A stretch of 54,573 nt of DNA from an uncultured Clostridium sp. Its GTDB lineage: Bacteria > Bacillota > Clostridia > TANB77 > CAG-508. The notes beneath the pieces were generated by a model. The model had not been told where the DNA came from. It made no database searches and saw nothing but the letters and a program-made list of their open reading frames with translations. Below, piece after piece: positions 8,901-15,504 of the stretch; the first letter of the stretch is position 1, and each line of letters starts with the position of its first letter. The stretch is from assembly GCA_947165355.1 (NCBI GenBank), contig CAMUZZ010000004.1:1-54573 (forward strand), given 5' to 3'. A program made the translations under genes and the position numbers.

Positions 8901-10427
8901 ATGTGCCCAGAATGCGGTAATAGATTAGATAAGGACGGAATGGATATTCCATTCGAAACTTTCCTTGGGTTTAATGGAGATAAAGAGCCAGATATCGACT
9001 TAAATTTCTCTGGAGAATACCAAGCAAAGGCTCATAGATATACAGAAGTAATATTTGGAAAAGGTACTACTTTTAAAGCAGGAACAGTTGGAACTGTAGC
9101 CGAAAAAACAGCTCTTGGATATGTAAAGAAGTATTACGAAGAAAGAAATGTACCTACTAGCACAGCCGATGCATGTAGAGTAGCAGTTGGGTGTACAGGT
9201 ATAAAAAGAACAACGGGACAGCACCCTGGAGGTATTATAGTTGTACCAAAGGGAAGAGAAATATTCGAATTTACTCCAGTTCAGCATCCAGCAGATGACC
9301 CAGATTCAGACATTATTACAACTCATTTCGATTATCACTCAATAGATCAAAACTTATTAAAACTAGATATACTGGGACACGATGATCCAACAATGATAAG
9401 AATGCTGTACGACATAACAGGATTAAATCCAACAAAAGTACCGCTTGATGATAAAGAAACAATGTCTATTTTTTCATCAACCGAAGCATTAGGGGTTACA
9501 CCAGAGCAAATACATAGTAAGGTTGGAAGTTTTGGTGTTCCTGAGTTTGGTACTAAGTTTGTTAGAGGAATGCTTGTAGATACAAAACCAACCACTTTTG
9601 ACGAATTAATAAGAATATCAGGATTATCTCATGGTACTGATGTGTGGCTTGGAAATGCTCAAACTTTAATAGAAGAAGGAACAACCACTCTTCAAAACTC
9701 AATATGTTGTCGTGATGATATAATGATATATTTAATAAAAATGGGAGTTCCACCAAATCCATCATTTAAAATAATGGAAACAGTTCGTAAAGGTAAGGCT
9801 CTAAAGGATCCTGCTAAATGGGAAGAGTATAAGCAAATGATGAAAGACCATAATGTACCAGACTGGTATATTAAGTCTTGTGAAAAAATAAAATACATGT
9901 TTCCAAAAGCCCATGCTGCAGCGTACGTTACTAATGCATTTAGAATTGCATGGTACAAAGTTCATATTCCAAAAGCATATTATGCTGCATATTTTACAAT
10001 TAGAGCAGATGGCTTTGATGCAGATGTAATGTGCAATGGTAAAGAGCGCGTAAAGAATAAAATGAAAGAAATTGAACTTAAAGGTAATAGTGCATCTAAA
10101 ACTGACCAAGATATGTATGCAGTACTTGAGCTTGTAATTGAGTTTTATGAAAGAGGTTTAAAGTTCTTGCCAGTAGATTTATATAAATCTGAAGCTACTA
10201 AGTTTATAGTTGAAGATGATGGAATTAGACCTCCATTCAACAAAGTTCCAGGCTTTGGAACAGTAGCTGCTGAATGCTTGGTTGAAGCAAGAAAAAACGG
10301 AAAGTTCATGTCAATAAACGATTTAAAAATTCGTGCTAAAATAGGAGATAAAGCAATAGACGTATTAAAACAAACAGGCTGCCTAGAAGGAATGAGCCAA
10401 AGTAATCAATTAAGCCTATTTGATTAA
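5961..10427 (+). CDS. polC: DNA polymerase III alpha subunit, PolC type
   Basis: A 1488-aa replicative polymerase with built-in proofreading. Order seen: N-terminal domain, a Glu/Lys then Asn/Pro-rich linker (about 170-240), an OB-fold region, a PHP domain starting ELHMHTKMSQMDG (381-393), a DEDDh exonuclease with FDLETTG (Asp471, Glu473), HNVDFD and HRALDDVD, a four-cysteine zinc motif beginning at Cys958, and the catalytic PDIDLNF at 1010-1016 (Asp1011, Asp1013). The start is a TTG 6 bp after AAAGGGGCG; no nearby ATG fits the conserved N-terminus. Length is usual for Firmicute PolC. A stop-codon repeat follows at once. Confidence 0.97.
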   Translation: MPEEKVLKKIGTVFEDFKNTSNILNAKIERVNLYKKEQLFEVFLISDDIIKIQEIHAFEKFLIRRFNLNRATVKITYNNTPSIDIKNEWSNIVDYLSYRHPMAKAILMRSEVDVSDSIITVTIRMPGKDFLIAKGMDNVFGETLENIYGQKYKIIFKENIDNERLEKYKEEMKNAEEQELLELTRKNEELKEEKKKKSEDKKENADGGNTNNNTNTAPEQGNVPPAPETKEEEPEEITPLIYGRTQNIKAPSSKIVELSVDSGKVCIEGTILNSNKDYVKFKEKVFTNYTNERLLKNGKTLYMFDLYDGTGTITCKAFVDEEKIKSFKSRMKGATNVRVEGNAQFDPYANELGVLANTIIEVAGSGKKEERMDNSKEKRVELHMHTKMSQMDGVSEAQDLIKRAMKWGWKSIAITDHGVVQSFPEAHHLLGYDNPDMKVIYGVEAYLVPDKPSNVTKPRGQDIDTTYCVFDLETTGLSFRTEKITEIGIMKIKNGEVIDSFSSFVNPEKPIPQKVIDVTNITDDMVADAPKIQELLPKILEFMGDSVLVGHNVDFDIGFLKYNCHKFGYELDNTYVDTLRLAKDLFPEFKKYKLGIIAENLGIKVDVAHRALDDVDTTVKVFNVMMGMLKERGAKKIEDMDKVCLNPDMIKDQYKKLPSYHAIILAQNYIGLRNLYKLISYSHLHYFYKKPRILKSLYRKYSEGLIMGSACEAGELYRAILEGKPDDEVEEIARDYDYLEIQPIGNNMHLVREGVLPDVKALEDINKRIVSLGEKLDKLVVATCDVHFMDPQDEIYRRILMAGQGYEDSDEQAPLYLRTTEEMLAEFQYLGEEKAYEVVVTNTNKISDMCEKISPISPEKCPPYINNCEQTIKEIAYNKAHELYGENLPQIVEERLDKELTSIINNGFSVMYIIAQKLVWKSNDDGYIVGSRGSVGSSFVANMTGITEVNSLPPHYRCPKCHYSDFTDYGFGNGFDLPDKMCPECGNRLDKDGMDIPFETFLGFNGDKEPDIDLNFSGEYQAKAHRYTEVIFGKGTTFKAGTVGTVAEKTALGYVKKYYEERNVPTSTADACRVAVGCTGIKRTTGQHPGGIIVVPKGREIFEFTPVQHPADDPDSDIITTHFDYHSIDQNLLKLDILGHDDPTMIRMLYDITGLNPTKVPLDDKETMSIFSSTEALGVTPEQIHSKVGSFGVPEFGTKFVRGMLVDTKPTTFDELIRISGLSHGTDVWLGNAQTLIEEGTTTLQNSICCRDDIMIYLIKMGVPPNPSFKIMETVRKGKALKDPAKWEEYKQMMKDHNVPDWYIKSCEKIKYMFPKAHAAAYVTNAFRIAWYKVHIPKAYYAAYFTIRADGFDADVMCNGKERVKNKMKEIELKGNSASKTDQDMYAVLELVIEFYERGLKFLPVDLYKSEATKFIVEDDGIRPPFNKVPGFGTVAAECLVEARKNGKFMSINDLKIRAKIGDKAIDVLKQTGCLEGMSQSNQLSLFD

Positions 10428-10474
10428 ATTTTGGGGACGGAGCAAAAAATTAAAGTTAACGTAAATTTTGAAAT
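10428..10474 (+). repeat. stop-codon-associated repeat, long copy after polC
   Basis: It begins on the base after the polC TAA: ATTTTGGGGACGGAGC, an A-run, ATTAAAG, then TTAACGTAAA. It aligns over about 40 bp with the copies at 24364 and 33135 and partly with 47449. Confidence 0.85.
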
Positions 10475-10533
10475 CAAAAAAGATTTATAGTTATAGTTAA
10501 CAAGAAAGTTTTGAAAATAAAAGGAGAATAATT

Positions 10534-10833
10534 ATGATAGATTTAAGTCTTAATCAAGTTTTTTCTATTAAATCGCTTATTATATACATATTAGCAATAA
10601 ATGTTATTACTTTTTTAGCTATGGGATTAGATAAATGGAAGGCTAAAAGAGGAGCATGGAGAATAAGTGAGGGTGCATTACTTGGACTTGTTCTTCTAGG
10701 AGGAGGAGTTGGTGGAATAGTAGGAATGTTTGTATTTCACCATAAAACTAAAAAAGCAAAATTTAATATAGGTTTTCCAGCAATTTTAATTGTAGAAACA
10801 ATAGTATTGGTATATTTTTTGGTAACAAGATAG
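10534..10833 (+). CDS. DUF1294 family membrane protein
   Basis: A 99-aa protein with three predicted membrane spans (about 15-33, 48-66, 78-96). The DUF1294 signature is clear: DKWKAKRGAWRISE, a Gly-rich LLGGGVGGIVGM and FHHKTKKAKF. The family has no established function. The ATG follows AAGGAG. It is followed by a terminator. Confidence 0.9.
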   Translation: MIDLSLNQVFSIKSLIIYILAINVITFLAMGLDKWKAKRGAWRISEGALLGLVLLGGGVGGIVGMFVFHHKTKKAKFNIGFPAILIVETIVLVYFLVTR

Positions 10834-10898
10834 TATTGGCAATTATATAGCAAGCTGATTACAATAATAATATTGAATATGCAATGAAAACCAATAAT

Positions 10899-10935
10899 AG
10901 CAAGGGCTTGAATAGCTCTTGCTTTGTTTTATTTT
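10899..10935 (+). terminator. terminator after the DUF1294 gene
   Basis: AGCAAGGGCT (10899-10908) pairs with AGCTCTTGCT with one mismatch and a small loop, followed by TTGTTTTATTTTT. Confidence 0.75.
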
Positions 10936-11003
10936 TGGTAAATTATACAGTTATTTACAATAAAAATATACATAATAAATACTAAAATACAATTATTTTA
11001 GTA

Positions 11004-11094
11004 TGTGGAAAAGTATGTGAATAACATTTGAAATACAACCCAGTAATAGTAACTATTCACAGAGTTATCCACATTATCCACAGGCTGTGGATAA
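11004..11094 (+). other. DnaA-box cluster (six sites in 91 bp) with AT-rich flank
   Basis: Four sites match TTATNCACA exactly: 11016-11024 (minus), 11065-11073 and 11074-11082 (plus, touching each other), and 11086-11094 (minus). Two more differ by one base: 11004-11012 (minus) and 11053-11061 (plus). The preceding 70 bp are nearly pure A/T. This fills most of the 408-bp gap between the DUF1294 gene and the next gene. No dnaA or dnaN is present in the window, so whether it is an origin, a titration site or a regulatory cluster is open. Confidence 0.75.
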
Positions 11095-11142
11095 AAAACT
11101 AAGATTACATAAACTAAAAACACGACAAAACAGTTAACATAA

Positions 11143-11171
11143 TTGACATATTTTTCAAGAAATGTTAAAAT
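11143..11171 (+). promoter_or_regulatory. sigma-A promoter of the 11242 gene
   Basis: TTGACA (11143-11148), a 17-bp spacer ending in TGT, and TAAAAT (11166-11171) give a near-consensus promoter starting about 50 bp after the last DnaA box. Confidence 0.8.
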
Positions 11172-11241
11172 ATTCGTATACGGAGTTTATGCCCAAACTC
11201 AAGCAATAGCAAATTTTTTGTGAAAGGAGAGGAATCTCATC

Positions 11242-11646
11242 ATGAAGAAACTAGTTGCTTTCCTTGCTGGGGTTGTTGTGACAGCGATATTTTTTGTTGT
11301 GTTACTGTACCTCGGCGAAGAGACAAAGTTAGACATATACAACATCTCATATTTTCATACTTTTCTCGAATTATTCTTTGTTTATACCTTTTCGGTTGTT
11401 ATAATTGAATTGGTAGCAAATGAGGGAGAGAATAAAGCAATGGAAATATTGATTGATTTGGTGTTTGCAGGAGTTGTTTGTTATGTCTTTCTTAGAACGA
11501 AAGACAAGTACTGGATGATGCAGAGTAAGTACAGAGGATTTTCAGATCGTCTGCACGATTTGATTATACCAACTGTAGTAATCTGTCTTTTTTCTGCATT
11601 TGCATCTACACCCATAGCTGAGAATATTAAGAATGTAAAAAAATAA
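11242..11646 (+). CDS. 134-aa membrane protein of unknown function (cassette-like single gene)
   Basis: The ATG follows AAAGGAGAGG. Four hydrophobic segments are visible (about residues 5-24, 36-56, 66-82, 108-126), so it is probably a polytopic inner-membrane protein. I recognise no family. Codon use differs from its neighbours (CTC GGC, GTG, GCG, CGT, CTG). It has its own promoter and terminator and lies between the DnaA boxes and the glyS T-box. Transfer is inferred from composition only. Confidence 0.75.
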   Translation: MKKLVAFLAGVVVTAIFFVVLLYLGEETKLDIYNISYFHTFLELFFVYTFSVVIIELVANEGENKAMEILIDLVFAGVVCYVFLRTKDKYWMMQSKYRGFSDRLHDLIIPTVVICLFSAFASTPIAENIKNVKK

Positions 11647-11652
11647 AAAAAG

Positions 11653-11685
11653 AAGAAGTAGAGGGCATGCTACTTCTTTTTATTT
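11653..11685 (+). terminator. terminator of the 11242 gene
   Basis: AAGAAGTAG at 11653-11661 pairs perfectly with CTACTTCTT at 11670-11678 and is followed by TTTATTTT. Confidence 0.85.
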
Positions 11686-11768
11686 TGATTTTAATCCTGT
11701 GTAACAATATAAAAATAATCTAATATAGTATTATTACCAGAATTTATGGCACTTTTAAAATAATTATA

Positions 11769-11796
11769 TTGACATAATACCAAAATATGATAAAAT
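11769..11796 (+). promoter_or_regulatory. glyS: promoter of the glyS T-box transcript
   Basis: TTGACA (11769-11774) and TAAAAT (11791-11796) are separated by 16 bp and lie just before the base of T-box stem I. Confidence 0.75.
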
Positions 11797-11802
11797 GTAA
11801 GC

Positions 11803-12000
11803 ATCTAAAGATACGATGATGAAGAGTAAATATATGAAATATTTTAAGAGAGCTAGTGTATGGTGAGAATTAGCAATAGGAAGTGTATGTGGAACTTTGG
11901 AGTATCTAAAAAAAGAGGATAGCTCCAAAATGCTATCAAATAGGGTGGAACCGCGGATTAACATTCGTCCCTAGCTTTATGGCTAGTGGGCGTTTTTTGT
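11803..12000 (+). ncRNA. glyS: T-box riboswitch (tRNA-Gly sensing) upstream of glyS
   Basis: The T-box core AGGGTGGAACCGCGG is at 11942-11956, followed by the terminator arm ending GGGCGTTTTTTG near 12000. Stem I closes by GATAC at 11810-11814 with GTATC near 11900-11905. By alignment with the Bacillus glyQS leader the specifier would be GGA (Gly) at 11891-11893, followed by the usual A. Uncharged tRNA-Gly should pair with specifier and T-box to favour the antiterminator and allow glyS transcription. The specifier position is inferred by eye. Confidence 0.93.
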
Positions 12001-12013
12001 TTGCAATGTTTCA

Positions 12014-12050
12014 ATAGGGACGGTTCTGTTTGACACAAAATTGTCAGCAG
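12014..12050 (+). repeat. possible diverged member of the GGGACGG repeat family
   Basis: The segment AATAGGGACGGTTCTGTTTG shares the GGGACGG core with the stop-codon repeats but continues differently. It lies between the T-box terminator and the glyS start, not at a stop codon. Confidence 0.35.
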
Positions 12051-12116
12051 GGCAATTCTTATTAACGAAAAACAAACAAGAAAACGTCAGCAGCAACAAA
12101 TAAAGGAGGTTTTTAT

Positions 12117-13496
12117 ATGGTAGAAATGGAAAAAATTGTAAGTTTATGCAAGAACAGAGGATTTATTTACCCAGGTTCTGAAATATATGGTGGACTTGCA
12201 AACAGCTGGGATTACGGACCATTAGGTGTTGAACTTAAAAATAACGTTAAAAAAGCATGGATGAAAAAATTTGTGCAAGAAAGAAAAGATTCTGTTGGAC
12301 TAGATTCAGCAATTATTATGAATCCTGAAACATGGAAAGCAACAGGTCATTTATCTACTTTTACAGATCCGCTTATAGATTGTAAAGCTTGTAAAACAAG
12401 ACATAGAGCGGACAAATTAATTGAGAACTGGGCAGCTGAACATGGACAAGATATTTGTGCTGATGGTATGTCTAATGAAGCTTTAGTAAAATTTATTGAT
12501 GATAATAAAATTGATTGTCCAAACTGTGGCAAACATGATTTTACAGATATTAGACAATTTAATTTAATGTTTAAAACATTCCAAGGTGTTACTGAAGATT
12601 CAACATCAACAGTATATTTAAGACCTGAAACATGCCAAGGTATTTTCGTTGATTTTAAAAATGTAATGAGATCATCAAGAAAAAAAGTACCAATGGGTAT
12701 AGGACAAATAGGTAAGGCTTTTAGAAATGAAATAACACCTGGAAATTTTATATTTAGAACTCGTGAATTTGAACAAATGGAATATGAATTTTTCTGCAAA
12801 CCAGGAACAGATATGGAATGGTTTGAATATTGGGAAAAATACTGCAAAGACTTTTTATTAAATCTAGGTATGAAAGAGGAAAATGTAAGATTTAGAAAAC
12901 ATGCTAAAGAAGAGCTTTGTTTTTACAGTAAAGGAACAACCGATATTGAGTTTAACTTCCCATTTGGATGGGGTGAACTATGGGGTATAGCAAATAGAAC
13001 AGATTACGATTTATCAAGACATAGTGAATTCTCAAAACAAGATATGTCATATATGGATCCAGATACAAACGAAAAATATGTTCCTTATGTTATTGAGCCA
13101 TCAGTTGGTGCTGATAGATTATTACTTTCATTCCTATGTAATGCATACGAAGAGCAAGATTTAGGTGAAGGAGATTCAAGAGTTGTACTACATTTACATC
13201 CTGCATTAGCTCCTTTTAAAGTAGCAATTCTTCCATTATCTAAAAAGCTATCAGATAAAGCAGATGAAGTATATAATGAGTTATCAAAGAGCTTTACATG
13301 TGACTATGATGAAGCTGGTTCAATTGGTAAACGTTACAGAAGAGAAGATGAAATTGGAACACCATATTGTGTAACAATAGATTTCGATACATTAGAAGAC
13401 AACCAAGTTACTGTAAGGGATAGAGATACTATGGAGCAAGTTAGAATGCCAATTTCTGAAGTAACAGATTGGGTAACAAAAAAATTAAGTTTCTAG
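12117..13496 (+). CDS. glyS: glycyl-tRNA synthetase (class II, single-chain dimeric type)
   Basis: A 459-aa enzyme that charges tRNA-Gly; this is the alpha2 type also found in archaea and many Firmicutes, not the GlyQ/GlyS two-subunit form. Seen: PGSEIYGG and NSWDYGPLG near the N-terminus, [11 protein letters not shown], a Cys pair region ([19 protein letters not shown]), motif 2 [19 protein letters not shown], and motif 3 [13 protein letters not shown], followed by an anticodon-binding domain. ATG 12117 follows AAAGGAGG by 7 bp; a second ATG three codons on is also possible. It is controlled by the T-box upstream. Confidence 0.96.
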   Translation: MVEMEKIVSLCKNRGFIYPGSEIYGGLANSWDYGPLGVELKNNVKKAWMKKFVQERKDSVGLDSAIIMNPETWKATGHLSTFTDPLIDCKACKTRHRADKLIENWAAEHGQDICADGMSNEALVKFIDDNKIDCPNCGKHDFTDIRQFNLMFKTFQGVTEDSTSTVYLRPETCQGIFVDFKNVMRSSRKKVPMGIGQIGKAFRNEITPGNFIFRTREFEQMEYEFFCKPGTDMEWFEYWEKYCKDFLLNLGMKEENVRFRKHAKEELCFYSKGTTDIEFNFPFGWGELWGIANRTDYDLSRHSEFSKQDMSYMDPDTNEKYVPYVIEPSVGADRLLLSFLCNAYEEQDLGEGDSRVVLHLHPALAPFKVAILPLSKKLSDKADEVYNELSKSFTCDYDEAGSIGKRYRREDEIGTPYCVTIDFDTLEDNQVTVRDRDTMEQVRMPISEVTDWVTKKLSF

Positions 13497-13528
13497 AAAT
13501 TATAAATTATTGATGGAGGGTGATGTGT

Positions 13529-14155
13529 ATGATTAAAAGATTCGGCACAGAAAATCCAACAGACGACAATAATGTAAGCACACTTAAGAAATTTACATCA
13601 GAGTTAATTGCTATTAACGTTGCTGTAAAAGAAAAAAATTTTATGGAGGCTTATCGTATACTAGACACTTTAAGATTTAGAGCTAAAACAGCTGGCTATA
13701 CAGATGAAGATCGTCAATATGTTAGAGCAAAGCTTGATTCTGTTATTAAAGAGCAATATAGAGATCAGATAGTAACTCTATACAAAACAAAAATTGAACA
13801 ATATAAGAGAATGAATGATGATAGCATTGAATTCTTCAGAGGAGTAGAGGGGTATCCAAAGGCAAGATGGCAAACTCAAAAAGCTTACGAAGAAGGCTAT
13901 TATAAGAAAAAGGCAGTAGACGAAATAAATGATGCTCTAAGAACAACAAGATATGGTGCATACATGCATAAAATTGTAAACGATGTTATTACAGAATTTG
14001 AAGAAAATATTAAATTACAAGAAGAGTTTGATAAAGCAATAGAAGCTAAAAAGGCAAACTCACAAAAAGCTATGGGGGCAAATAATACAGGTTCAGTAAA
14101 ATCTGTAGGTGTTAATGTACCTTTTAAGCAAGAAATTGTAAGAGACGATAGATAA
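13529..14155 (+). CDS. 208-aa hypothetical protein, helical
   Basis: The best start is the ATG at 13529, 10 bp after GGAGGG; GTG and ATG codons just upstream overlap the ribosome site. The protein is highly charged and probably all-helical (many Lys, Glu, Asp, Arg), with no signal or membrane segment and a Ser/Asn-rich C-terminal tail. I recognise no family. It lies 32 bp after glyS and 12 bp before the HAD gene, so the three likely form one T-box-controlled transcript. Confidence 0.8.
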   Translation: MIKRFGTENPTDDNNVSTLKKFTSELIAINVAVKEKNFMEAYRILDTLRFRAKTAGYTDEDRQYVRAKLDSVIKEQYRDQIVTLYKTKIEQYKRMNDDSIEFFRGVEGYPKARWQTQKAYEEGYYKKKAVDEINDALRTTRYGAYMHKIVNDVITEFEENIKLQEEFDKAIEAKKANSQKAMGANNTGSVKSVGVNVPFKQEIVRDDR

Positions 14156-14167
14156 AGGGATGATAAT

Positions 14168-14629
14168 ATGTTTTTTAAGGATTGTATAGAAAAAATAAAC
14201 AATGATAAAATAAAAATATTTGTTGATATGGATGGCGTTATAGCAGACTATAATGTTGGAAAGCCATTTGATTACGATAAAAAAAGACCACTAAAAAACA
14301 ATATTAAAAATTTAGAAGAAGTATCTAAAATGGATAATGTTGAGATGTTTATCTTATCTGGCTCAAGAATGAATGTTGGTATTTCGGAAAAAAATGTATG
14401 GCTAGATGAATTTGCTCCTTTTTTCAAGAAGGAAAACAGAAACATACTTCCAAGAGAAAAGTATAATTTTGAAAAATCAACTTCAGAGCTTAAATGTGAA
14501 TTTTTAAAGAGTTTAAAAAGAGATGGTAGTGCAATTGTTGTTATAGATGATGACTGCAAGGTACTAAAAACATTAAGCGAAGAAATTGATGATATTATTC
14601 TATACAAAGATACAGTTCTTGTAGATTAG
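14168..14629 (+). CDS. HAD-superfamily 5'-nucleotidase-like phosphatase
   Basis: A 153-aa protein with the HAD motif I IFVDMDGVIADYN (about residues 18-30: nucleophile Asp, acid Asp two residues on), LSGS as motif II, and VVIDDD near residue 120 as motif IV. This arrangement fits the deoxyribonucleotidase (NT5C) branch, which dephosphorylates nucleoside monophosphates. It is shorter than typical NT5C proteins (about 180 aa), so substrate is uncertain. It overlaps nothing and is followed by a strong terminator. Confidence 0.7.
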   Translation: MFFKDCIEKINNDKIKIFVDMDGVIADYNVGKPFDYDKKRPLKNNIKNLEEVSKMDNVEMFILSGSRMNVGISEKNVWLDEFAPFFKKENRNILPREKYNFEKSTSELKCEFLKSLKRDGSAIVVIDDDCKVLKTLSEEIDDIILYKDTVLVD

Positions 14630-14642
14630 TTTAAGAAAAATT

Positions 14643-14688
14643 AGATATGAATTTAGGGAAAACATCCTTAAGTTCATATCTTTTTTTT
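14643..14688 (+). terminator. terminator after the glyS gene group
   Basis: AGATATGAA (from 14643) pairs with TTCATATCT, with inner TTAGG/CCTTA pairing, followed by eight T. Confidence 0.85.
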
Positions 14689-14761
14689 CGACACAATCCA
14701 ATATATTATTTCATAATATATACTGTGTAGCACACGAAAGCTATACAGGAGGTGAATTTAT

Positions 14762-15025
14762 ATGGAACCACAAGAATATGAAAAAGATAACAAAGGATGT
14801 TTTAAATCTAAATGTTTAGGAATAATTGCAATAATACTCGGTATTGCATTTTCTGTAGTTATAGGAATAATAGTTGGTGCTGCGATAGCAGAATCTATTT
14901 TAGGAGCTCTCGCTGCAATTATTGTTTTAGCAGTAATTTTAGGGTTGCTTACAATTCTTGCAATTATTTTAATTATATGCAGTAAAAATAAAAAAGAGAA
15001 GAAATGCAAATACTACTGTTGCTAA
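14762..15025 (+). CDS. 87-aa cysteine-tailed membrane protein, unknown function
   Basis: The ATG follows AGGAGGTGA by 5 bp. The first 20 residues are charged and hold two cysteines (KGCFKSKCLG), the middle (about 19-74) is two hydrophobic membrane spans rich in Ile, Ala and Gly, and the end is basic with three cysteines (KCKYYCC). The topology suggests both ends on one side of the membrane. I recognise no family. Codon use is native. It is followed within 20 bp by the promoter of the next cassette. Confidence 0.7.
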   Translation: MEPQEYEKDNKGCFKSKCLGIIAIILGIAFSVVIGIIVGAAIAESILGALAAIIVLAVILGLLTILAIILIICSKNKKEKKCKYYCC

Positions 15026-15043
15026 AAAAATCAACAATTTATG

Positions 15044-15072
15044 TTGACAATATAAATAAAAAATGTTAAAAT
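15044..15072 (+). promoter_or_regulatory. sigma-A promoter of the 15149 gene
   Basis: TTGACA (15044-15049), a 17-bp spacer ending in TGT, and TAAAAT (15067-15072). Spacer end and -10 are identical to those of the 11242 promoter (ATGTTAAAAT). Confidence 0.8.
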
Positions 15073-15148
15073 TTAGTTCTATCGTACTTCAATGAGGTAC
15101 AAACAGTATATCCCATATTAGTAAAATCTAAGAAAGGAGAACGCTACT

Positions 15149-15289
15149 ATGTTCGAAAGCGCAACGTCGTTTGACATCAGAAATGATTTCAACGCAGCTC
15201 GCTGGGCTGACCGCATATCGGCTATTGCAAGCAGCATGAATATCATCGAAGATGAAAAACATCTGGATGAAGAATCTCAGGATGAGTAA
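15149..15289 (+). CDS. 46-aa acidic small protein (cassette-like single gene)
   Basis: The ATG lies 9 bp after AAAGGAGA. The 46-residue product starts MFESATSFDIRNDF, has one Trp and ends in an acidic tail. Arginine codons are CGC and AGA, with TCG, GTC-type and CTG codons rare elsewhere in the window. A perfect terminator hairpin begins 11 bp after the stop. Function is unknown. The promoter, ribosome site and terminator make a real short gene more likely than chance. Confidence 0.7.
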   Translation: MFESATSFDIRNDFNAARWADRISAIASSMNIIEDEKHLDEESQDE

Positions 15290-15299
15290 TCACGCGCAA

Positions 15300-15333
15300 A
15301 CAGGAAACGAATTTTTCGTTTCCTGTTTTTCTT
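15300..15333 (+). terminator. terminator of the 15149 gene
   Basis: ACAGGAAACGAA (15300-15311) pairs perfectly with TTCGTTTCCTGT (15315-15326), a 12-bp stem with a TTT loop, followed by TTTTCTTT. Confidence 0.9.
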
Positions 15334-15450
15334 TATCCGGTAAAATATTATAGATTATAAGATGTTACATAATTTTAAAAAGTATATGTAGTGCAAGATT
15401 TTACAAAACAATATTTGTTCTGTAAAAAATATATTTATTTTTTTATTTTT

Positions 15451-15460
15451 ATGTTATAAT
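15451..15460 (+). promoter_or_regulatory. ppdK: extended -10 promoter of ppdK
   Basis: ATGTTATAAT contains TATAAT preceded by TGT, an extended -10. No good -35 lies 17 bp upstream, only T-rich sequence. Confidence 0.5.
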
Positions 15461-15504
15461 AAATAAGAATTTACAAAAGAATATGTTTAGGAGGAGATAA
15501 ACAA

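Noticed and set aside
11004..11094. Definite chromosomal origin
   Set aside because: Box density fits, but there is no dnaA or dnaN and genes do not diverge here; reported only as a DnaA-box cluster.
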